Shown here piece after piece: positions 1 through 4,152 of a stretch of DNA of 7,006 nt. A model generated the notes under the pieces. The model was not told where the DNA came from and did not search any database. It saw only the letters and a list, made by a program, of their open reading frames with translations. Position numbers and translations under genes: made by a program. Each line of letters begins with the position of its first letter. Positions within the stretch are counted from its first letter, which is position 1. The stretch is from an uncultured Actinomycetes bacterium (GTDB lineage: Bacteria > Actinomycetota > Actinomycetes > Nanopelagicales > Nanopelagicaceae). The stretch covers positions 1 to 7,006 of the forward strand of contig CALMJB010000126.1 in assembly GCA_937864205.1 (NCBI GenBank). The letters run 5' to 3'.

Positions 1-21
1 ATCTGAGACTGAATCTGACAC
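1..21 (-). CDS. Possible 5' end of an unidentified gene leaving the window on the left
   Basis: Only seven codons would lie in the window. On the minus strand a GTG at 21-19 is followed by an open frame reading M-S-D-S-V-S-D to the edge. A purine-rich stretch, AAGAAAGG (32-39 on the complement), sits 10 bases upstream and could be a ribosome binding site. The product cannot be named from seven residues. A competing reading is the plus strand, where one frame gives an acidic tail S-E-T-E-S-D-T before a TGA at 23-25 and could be the end of a gene coming from the left. I prefer the minus-strand start because of the Shine-Dalgarno-like sequence, but weakly. Confidence 0.3.
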
Positions 22-66
22 TTGATTGAAACCTTTCTTAAAATTTTACGAAGCAATGCCGATATT

Positions 67-95
67 CTTTCAGAAATTGTCTTGACTGCTAATCT
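67..95 (+). promoter_or_regulatory. Candidate promoter for the tRNA-Arg gene
   Basis: The hexamer TAATCT at 90-95 fits the TAnnnT -10 pattern and would start transcription near 102, giving a short leader before the tRNA at 109. The hexamer 17 bases upstream, CTTTCA at 67-72, matches the -35 consensus at only three positions. A better looking TTGACT at 82-87 has no -10 at a proper distance ahead of the tRNA. This is a pattern match only. Confidence 0.3.
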
Positions 96-108
96 TGATT
101 AATTATCA

Positions 109-180
109 GCCCCCGTAGCTCAGGGGATAGAGCACTGCCCTCCGGAGGCAGGTGCGCAGGTTCGATTCCTGCCGGGGGCG
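109..180 (+). tRNA. tRNA-Arg (anticodon CCG)
   Basis: The full cloverleaf can be drawn. The acceptor stem pairs GCCCCCG (109-115) with CGGGGGC (173-179), with G180 as discriminator. The D arm is GCTC/GAGC (118-121, 130-133). The anticodon stem is CTGCC/GGCAG (135-139, 147-151) around a seven-base loop, CTCCGGA, with anticodon CCG at 142-144. The T arm is GCAGG/CCTGC (156-160, 168-172) with loop TTCGATT. The variable loop is four bases. The anticodon reads the arginine codon CGG. The A after GG in the D loop agrees with the arginine identity base A20. The 3' CCA is not encoded (CTA follows), so it must be added after transcription. All stems pair without mismatch, so the gene looks intact. Confidence 0.97.
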
Positions 181-191
181 CTACAAGTCAC

Positions 192-216
192 AGATAAATA
201 ATTTTTTTATTTCTCT
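192..216 (+). terminator. Possible terminator after the tRNA: T-run with weak AT hairpin
   Basis: A run of seven T residues (202-208) begins about 20 bases after the tRNA. The flanking AAATAA and TTATTT could pair, but the stem is entirely A-T and would be weak. It may end the tRNA transcript; it is not a typical GC-rich intrinsic terminator. If it is not used, the tRNA and whiB1 could share a transcript. Confidence 0.25.
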
Positions 217-298
217 AAAATGCTTGTTATTCAAAGTTATTCGCGAGAGAATTCACCTGCAATTGCAATATCGATTTGATAAAAAATCTAACAAAATA

Positions 299-318
299 TT
301 TGGCTCTAACGGGCCAAA
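299..318 (+). promoter_or_regulatory. Hairpin or inverted repeat in the whiB1 leader
   Basis: TTTGGCTC (299-306) can pair with GGGCCAAA (311-318) around a four-base loop TAAC, an eight-pair stem with one G-U wobble (T305-G312). As DNA, it is a TTTGGC-N8-GCCAAA inverted repeat. It ends 28 bases before the whiB1 start codon. No T-run follows, so it is unlikely to be a terminator. It could be an RNA structure in the leader or a protein binding site; the sequence does not decide. I found no CRP-like TGTGA-N6-TCACA site, which controls whiB1 in M. tuberculosis. Confidence 0.4.
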
Positions 319-329
319 CTGAGCGTGGA

Positions 330-347
330 ATGGATGTGCCGAAATAA
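330..347 (+). CDS. Possible five-codon upstream ORF ending on the whiB1 start codon
   Basis: ATG at 330-332 opens a frame reading M-D-V-P-K and stops at TAA 345-347. The last A of this stop is the first base of the whiB1 ATG, giving the TAATG overlap often seen where translation of two frames is coupled. No strong Shine-Dalgarno sequence precedes either ATG; a GGA at 332-334, inside the small ORF, is 12 bases from the whiB1 start. So short an ORF could be chance. Confidence 0.25.
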   Translation: MDVPK

Positions 348-625
348 TGGATTGGCGACATGAGGCGATTTGTCGCCACGAAGATCCAGAAATCTTCTTT
401 CCGGTAGGAAATACCGGTCCGGCACTTCAACAAATTGAAGAAGCTAAAAAAATCTGTAACCGCTGCCCGGTGAAAGAACCATGTTTAGCTTGGGCTTTAG
501 AAAGTGGCCAAGACTCTGGCGTTTGGGGCGGCTTATCTGAAGATGAGCGTCGTGCGATGAAACGCCGAGCTGCTCGAAATCGTGCTCGCATGATGGAGCA
601 AGGTTTTAATTCACCGGAAAATTAA
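347..625 (+). CDS. whiB1: WhiB-family iron-sulfur transcriptional regulator, WhiB1/WblE type
   Basis: The 92-residue product is a Wbl protein that should bind a [4Fe-4S] cluster and control transcription with the primary sigma factor. In M. tuberculosis WhiB1 is essential and its cluster reacts with nitric oxide. The four cluster cysteines are C9, C37, C40 and C46 (C-X27-C-X2-C-X5-C). The G-V-W-G-G turn is at 58-62 and is followed by a basic DNA-binding tail (about 67-84, rich in Arg and Lys). The N-terminus MDWRH and the segment GQDSGVWGGLSEDERRA match the WhiB1 subgroup as I recall it. M. tuberculosis WhiB1 has about 84 residues, so the tail here is slightly longer. The ATG at 347 gives the family's exact N-terminus. 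The gene ends in a 20-base convergent overlap with the pdtaS-like gene, its neighbour in M. tuberculosis too. The Shine-Dalgarno sequence is weak. Confidence 0.95.
   Translation: MDWRHEAICRHEDPEIFFPVGNTGPALQQIEEAKKICNRCPVKEPCLAWALESGQDSGVWGGLSEDERRAMKRRAARNRARMMEQGFNSPEN
606..625. repeat. Imperfect palindrome at the convergent overlap of whiB1 and pdtaS
   Basis: The 20-base coding overlap starts with TTAATT and ends with AATTAA, with a central CCGG slightly off-centre, so each strand's TAA stop lies in one arm. Comparing the two half-sites gives 8 of 10 matches. A second, overlapping inverted repeat pairs CGGAAA (615-620) with TTTCCG (626-631) around a five-base loop. Either could be a weak two-way transcription end signal, but stems are short and AT-rich. 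The symmetry may simply follow from two TAA stops facing each other. Confidence 0.3.
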
Positions 626-2054
626 TTTCCGCAATAGTTGAACCGTCGCTTAAATAAATTTGTAACGCACCATTTAATTCATTTTTAACCAGATTTGAAA
701 CGATTTGCATTCCGAGATTGCTGGCATTTTCTAAATTGAATTCTTTCGGTAACTTACCGGCGCTATCTTTTACCTGCACCTTCATGGTGCTTTCTGATTT
801 AGCGATTAATACCTCTAATTTGCCAGTTTTGTTTGAAGTTTCCTTTTCAAATCCGTGTTCAATTGCATTGTGAATTAATTCGGTAAGAATTAATGCCAAA
901 TTAGTAGCAGTTTTTGAATCTAAAACTCCGAATGCGCCTGATTTTGTAAACTCAATATCGGCAGAGGTTAAGCCAATCGCATTTGCCAAAATCAATTCGT
1001 AGACGCCATCAAATTCAACTAACTCGGCAGAACTTTTAGTCAAAGTCTCGTGTACCAATGCAATTGAAGATACTCGCCGCACTGCCTCTTCTAATGCTGC
1101 CGCCGCAGTTGGATCTTGCACTCTTCTTGCCTGCAATCGCAATAGCGCTGAAACGGTCTGCAAATTATTTTTTACCCGATGATGAATCTCTTTGATAGTG
1201 GTCTCTTTAGACATTAAAGCTAAATCCCGACTTCGTAATTCTGTAATGTTATTTAGCAAAACGATTGCACCAATACGATCCTGTTTTATTTGTAGTGGAA
1301 TCACTAACAAATCTAAGATTGCAGATTTGTTGTTGAATTCAAATCGCTGCACGCTTTTACCATTTAATAGGTTTTTATAAGTGTCATCCGACGGTGCGTG
1401 CTTTTGTTGATTGACCGAATCAAATACCTTCCCAAGATTTTGTTGTTCTAATTCGCTGCTCCAGCCAACGCGATTTAGAGCAGATCTGGCATTAGGGCTG
1501 GCAAATAACACTTGGCCATTTGCATCTAAGCGAATCAAGCCATCGCCTACTCGCGGCGCCGTTTCTAACTCATAGTTAGCTTGAGTAATCGGAAAGTTTG
1601 CGTTTGCCACCATCTGACAAATGATTGAGGCTATTTCTTGATAATTACTTTCAAGTTTTGAGTTAGATCTGCCTAAATTAGAGTTTTGATATCGGCTGAT
1701 AACCGCTATCACTTCGGCATTAAAAGTTACCGGAATATGTTCGACTTTTGCACTTACCTCGCCAAATTTTTGCAGGCTAGCCGGTTTTGTAATTTCACCA
1801 CTAGATAACGCTTGATCTAAATCAGGATTGATTCCCCAATTTATTTTTGAACCAACCAAATCATTACTAAATACCGTGGCAGCGGTGGTAGGTCTAATTT
1901 GTGCCGAAGCGATAAAACCATCGGGCCAATTCTTACGATCTTTACGTTGTGGAATCCATAAAACTAAATCTGAAAAAGCAAGATCGGAAAGCATTCGCCA
2001 CTGTACAAGCAGCGCGGAAATATGGGTTTGCTCAGCGCTTGAAAGATTTGCCAT
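606..2054 (-). CDS. pdtaS: Cytosolic sensor histidine kinase, PdtaS-like (HisKA_2 family)
   Basis: The 482-residue product has no membrane segment and resembles M. tuberculosis PdtaS (Rv3220c), a soluble kinase that phosphorylates the ANTAR antiterminator PdtaR. In order it has a GAF-like N-terminal domain (about 5-150), a PAS-like domain (about 168-275, beginning R-V-G-D-G-L-I-R-L), a HisKA_2 dimerisation and phosphotransfer domain (about 283-360) and a HATPase domain (about 380-480). The H-box is E-I-H-H-R-V-K-N-N-L-Q, with H291/H292 containing the phosphorylated histidine. The N-box holds N396 (T-E-L-I-H-N-A-I-E-H). The G2 region N-L-G-M-Q-I-V is at 446-452. The G1 box is unusual: D-S-A-G-K-L-P (430-436) where the usual D-x-G-x-G-L-P is expected, so both glycines are replaced. 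The ATG at 2054 overlaps the preceding P-loop gene by 23 bases; GGAAAG lies about 11 bases upstream. No response regulator is in the window. Confidence 0.92.
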   Translation of the reverse strand: MANLSSAEQTHISALLVQWRMLSDLAFSDLVLWIPQRKDRKNWPDGFIASAQIRPTTAATVFSNDLVGSKINWGINPDLDQALSSGEITKPASLQKFGEVSAKVEHIPVTFNAEVIAVISRYQNSNLGRSNSKLESNYQEIASIICQMVANANFPITQANYELETAPRVGDGLIRLDANGQVLFASPNARSALNRVGWSSELEQQNLGKVFDSVNQQKHAPSDDTYKNLLNGKSVQRFEFNNKSAILDLLVIPLQIKQDRIGAIVLLNNITELRSRDLALMSKETTIKEIHHRVKNNLQTVSALLRLQARRVQDPTAAAALEEAVRRVSSIALVHETLTKSSAELVEFDGVYELILANAIGLTSADIEFTKSGAFGVLDSKTATNLALILTELIHNAIEHGFEKETSNKTGKLEVLIAKSESTMKVQVKDSAGKLPKEFNLENASNLGMQIVSNLVKNELNGALQIYLSDGSTIAEINFPVN

Positions 2055-2994
2055 CGAACCACGACTTTCCAGAATTTTGTTCTGGTAATCGTAGCCAATT
2101 TTGCGAAATCTGGTTTATTTGCTTGAAGAAGTTATCTGATAGCGGATTTAATTTAGATGGAAATCGTGCAATTGCACGGTGATTGAATGAAACAACAAAT
2201 GAACTAATCTGCTGAGAATTACGACTGGATTGATCGTTAAATTCAAAGACGATATTTGAGAATTTTTTAAAAATATGTCTTCCTTCAGAATCTTGAAAAT
2301 GTTTATTGAGAATTACGGTCAAAGGTTTTCTAAATTTTAAGGTTTGATAATCTTTCAAGAATATTTCCAAGTTACTTAAACCAGTATTAGTAGAGTTGAT
2401 TACATAAGCGATTTGCTTACTAGCCTTTACCAGCGCGCTTATGTATTGGGCAGGTTTACGCCGATCAGTGAAGTAAGAATTTATCGAACGAATTGGTGAG
2501 TATTCAGCTAAACACAAAGTGTCAGCTTTCATTGTAGAAAGTTGATCTAAATTATTTATCGCTGCAATCGAATGAGATTGTTTGATTCTAAAAAATATAT
2601 GGCTAGCGATTGTGGTGGTGCCAGCACCACCGGCTGACCCAAAAATTGTAATCAGGTCTAGATTTTTGTTTGTATCGATGGTTTGCAAAAGGGGTGGGCG
2701 AAAATTATCGGCCAACTGATCAATTAATTGCTTTGGATTAAAAGTGTTGCGATTGACCATAATTGAATGGGAATTGAAGGCGGTCTTAATCTGCTTTGGA
2801 ATCAGAAAATCATCAGAGTGAATTAAATACCAACGCTCTAGATCAGATAGTTCTAAAATGAAGTTCGCGATATCGATTGGTTCTATTGCCCGTAGGGAAA
2901 TTTCGCAACCATGACTAAAAAGTAGATTTGCTACTTCAGCTTCAAATTCACCATCCTTGATTGCGGTGATGACATTAATGGTCACTGCGGACAA
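2032..2994 (-). CDS. CpaE/Ssd-like P-loop protein of the MinD/ParA superfamily, with atypical Walker A
   Basis: The 320-residue product looks like the actinobacterial relatives of CpaE/TadZ and Ssd, which help place pili or septa at the membrane. Residues 1-100 resemble a degenerate receiver domain, as in CpaE. The P-loop is G-S-A-G-G-A-G-T-T-T-I-A (119-130). The usual MinD/ParA form is K-G-G-x-G-K-T. Here both lysines are absent (A121 and T126). Loss of the second is common in the CpaE group; loss of the first too suggests nucleotide binding without normal hydrolysis. The switch region reads L-C-L-A-E-Y-S-P (160-167), with E164 where an aspartate is usual. The C-terminus (about 300-320) is polar and basic. 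The start is TTG at 2994, inside the SAF gene (20-base overlap); GTG at 2985 is an alternative. Family assignment rests on the P-loop and context; the exact role is unknown. Confidence 0.75.
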   Translation of the reverse strand: MSAVTINVITAIKDGEFEAEVANLLFSHGCEISLRAIEPIDIANFILELSDLERWYLIHSDDFLIPKQIKTAFNSHSIMVNRNTFNPKQLIDQLADNFRPPLLQTIDTNKNLDLITIFGSAGGAGTTTIASHIFFRIKQSHSIAAINNLDQLSTMKADTLCLAEYSPIRSINSYFTDRRKPAQYISALVKASKQIAYVINSTNTGLSNLEIFLKDYQTLKFRKPLTVILNKHFQDSEGRHIFKKFSNIVFEFNDQSSRNSQQISSFVVSFNHRAIARFPSKLNPLSDNFFKQINQISQNWLRLPEQNSGKSWFDGKSFKR

Positions 2995-3598
2995 TCAAAA
3001 TTCGGGCATCGGCTAGATGTTTTAATATCTGCTCAACTTGATCAAGCGGAATTGCGACTATCACTTGCGCTTTGAGTGAATTATTTCGATCTGACACTTG
3101 TACAACTGAAACATCAGAAATTATTAATTCGAGTGATTTATAAGTCTTGGTATCTCGAGTTGGAATCGAGTAAATATCTATAACTTGGCCGCGCCGAAGA
3201 TCAAGTGGCACATCACTTACTTCAAGAGCCAACGGCACATCTCGAAAGTTAAGCGCAAAGCGATCTTGCGAAATTGATCCAATCGGAATTAATTCATTTT
3301 GAGTGATTTTTCGAGTTACTAATGAGCCGATAATTGATTGGCGAGTTAACACATAACTAGTGCGATTTTGCGGCAGTAGAACTGAAGTTGCTTTTAGATC
3401 AGATTCATTTATCACTGTGCCTGGTGATAAATCTGAGGCGGCTAGCCAAACCTGATCGGTTTTAGAGATATTTTTTAAGTAAGTATTTGCAATTATTAAT
3501 GAGCAAATCAGAAACAAGATTCCGGTGAGTATGCGAGAGCTTTGCAGATTTTGAAGGAATTTCACCGGCAAAGAATGAGCGCTTTCCCCGCTTTTCAA
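2975..3598 (-). CDS. SAF-domain membrane protein, CpaB/RcpC-like
   Basis: The 207-residue product has a short cytoplasmic N-terminus, one hydrophobic segment at about 24-40 and an extracytoplasmic part. A SAF domain at about 50-108 contains A-A-S-D-L-S-P-G-T-V-I, then G-S-L-V-T-R-K-I-T-Q-N-E-L-I. A downstream segment, R-R-G-Q-V-I-D-I-Y-S-I (135-145), matches the R-x-G-D-x-V-D-V-Y type motif of CpaB/RcpC proteins. CpaB proteins act in Tad/Flp pilus assembly in the cell envelope; actinobacteria also carry such genes outside complete pilus loci. The start is TTG at 3598, the most upstream possibility before an in-frame stop. GTG at 3565 would give a 196-residue protein that keeps the membrane segment. 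Neither has a strong ribosome binding site. It is the first gene of a probable operon with the P-loop and kinase genes, and it is divergent from the Rv3235-family gene. Confidence 0.8.
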   Translation of the reverse strand: MKSGESAHSLPVKFLQNLQSSRILTGILFLICSLIIANTYLKNISKTDQVWLAASDLSPGTVINESDLKATSVLLPQNRTSYVLTRQSIIGSLVTRKITQNELIPIGSISQDRFALNFRDVPLALEVSDVPLDLRRGQVIDIYSIPTRDTKTYKSLELIISDVSVVQVSDRNNSLKAQVIVAIPLDQVEQILKHLADARILIVRSDH

Positions 3599-3616
3599 AT
3601 CATCCGAACGGATGAT
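3599..3616. promoter_or_regulatory. 18-base palindrome in the divergent region, possible operator
   Basis: ATCATCCG (3599-3606) and CGGATGAT (3609-3616) are perfect inverted repeats separated by AA. The palindrome directly abuts the TTG start of the SAF gene and covers its would-be ribosome binding site (GGATGAT on the minus strand). It lies 32 bases from the start of the divergent gene. Position and symmetry suggest a regulator site or an RNA hairpin blocking translation of the SAF gene. If the SAF gene starts at GTG 3565 instead, the site would lie in the 5' untranslated region. No regulator family can be named. Confidence 0.45.
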
Positions 3617-3648
3617 GTATCAATTTATCTGATTCACAAGATTCTCAT

Positions 3649-4149
3649 ATGAACAATCAAATGCAATTAGATTTATTTACACAAACTCACGCTGATTTAT
3701 ACATCCCAACCCGAAAGCTATATCTAGTTCCAACTCCAGATAGTGAATTTGTTGCAACTAATAGCGCATCCGCCGGCGAAAGATTAAACCGGTTTTCAGA
3801 TGATCAAGACTTCGCTCCACAACCTTCATTTTTAGAGGATTTACCGAATGTTGATGAATGGGTGCAACGATTTGTGTTGGGCTTAATCGAAATCTGGAGC
3901 GGCAAACGCAGTCCGATGCAATTAGCCAGATGGTGCCAACGCACCGTGCACAAGAAATTGATGGCGCAAATTAGTAAGTTTGTTACCCCGCCAAAACTGC
4001 GAAAGATTTATATAAATCAACCAATTGAAGGAGTAATTGAAAGCACCGTAACGATTCGCATAAATGATCGGGTCAAATCGTTATTACTCAGGTTTGAAGG
4101 TGTCGACAAAAGGTGGATCTGTACCGAATTAGAGATTGTTGGTAATTAG
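3649..4149 (+). CDS. Rv3235-family protein (DUF6459-like)
   Basis: The 166-residue product has a variable, polar N-terminal half (1-65) and a conserved C-terminal domain (about 68-164). The pattern V-x-R-F-V-L-G-L-I-E-I-W-S-G-K-R-S (72-88), Q-L-A-R-W (91-95), a beta-rich stretch with V-x-I-R-I-N-D-R-V-K-S-L-L-L-R-F-E (134-150), and the ending R-W-I-C-T-E-L-E-I (155-163) are typical of actinobacterial Rv3235-like proteins. Their function is unknown. There is no signal peptide or membrane segment, so it is probably cytosolic. In M. tuberculosis Rv3235 is likewise on the strand opposite to secA1, a few genes away; here it converges on secA with only three bases between. The ATG at 3649 is used because the ORF opens there; ATG 3661 is possible. 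Neither has a clear Shine-Dalgarno sequence, so a leaderless mRNA is plausible (CAAGAT at 3637-3642 would be the -10). Confidence 0.8.
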   Translation: MNNQMQLDLFTQTHADLYIPTRKLYLVPTPDSEFVATNSASAGERLNRFSDDQDFAPQPSFLEDLPNVDEWVQRFVLGLIEIWSGKRSPMQLARWCQRTVHKKLMAQISKFVTPPKLRKIYINQPIEGVIESTVTIRINDRVKSLLLRFEGVDKRWICTELEIVGN

Positions 4150-4152
4150 TTT

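Noticed and set aside
82..106. TTGACT at 82-87 as the tRNA -35 element
   Set aside because: A -10 at normal spacing would fall at or inside the tRNA start, so a promoter using it could not make the mature 5' end.
109..180. tRNA gene as an integration site for a mobile element
   Set aside because: No partial copy of the tRNA 3' end, integrase or phage gene is found in the window, and downstream genes are core actinobacterial genes.
227..433. 68-codon minus-strand ORF across the whiB1 leader and 5' end
   Set aside because: It overlaps the conserved start of whiB1 on the other strand and its translation resembles no protein I recognise.
1192..2182. Plus-strand ORFs of 62 to 86 codons opposite the kinase and P-loop genes
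   Set aside because: They are antisense to well-supported coding sequence, lack ribosome binding sites and show no recognisable domain.
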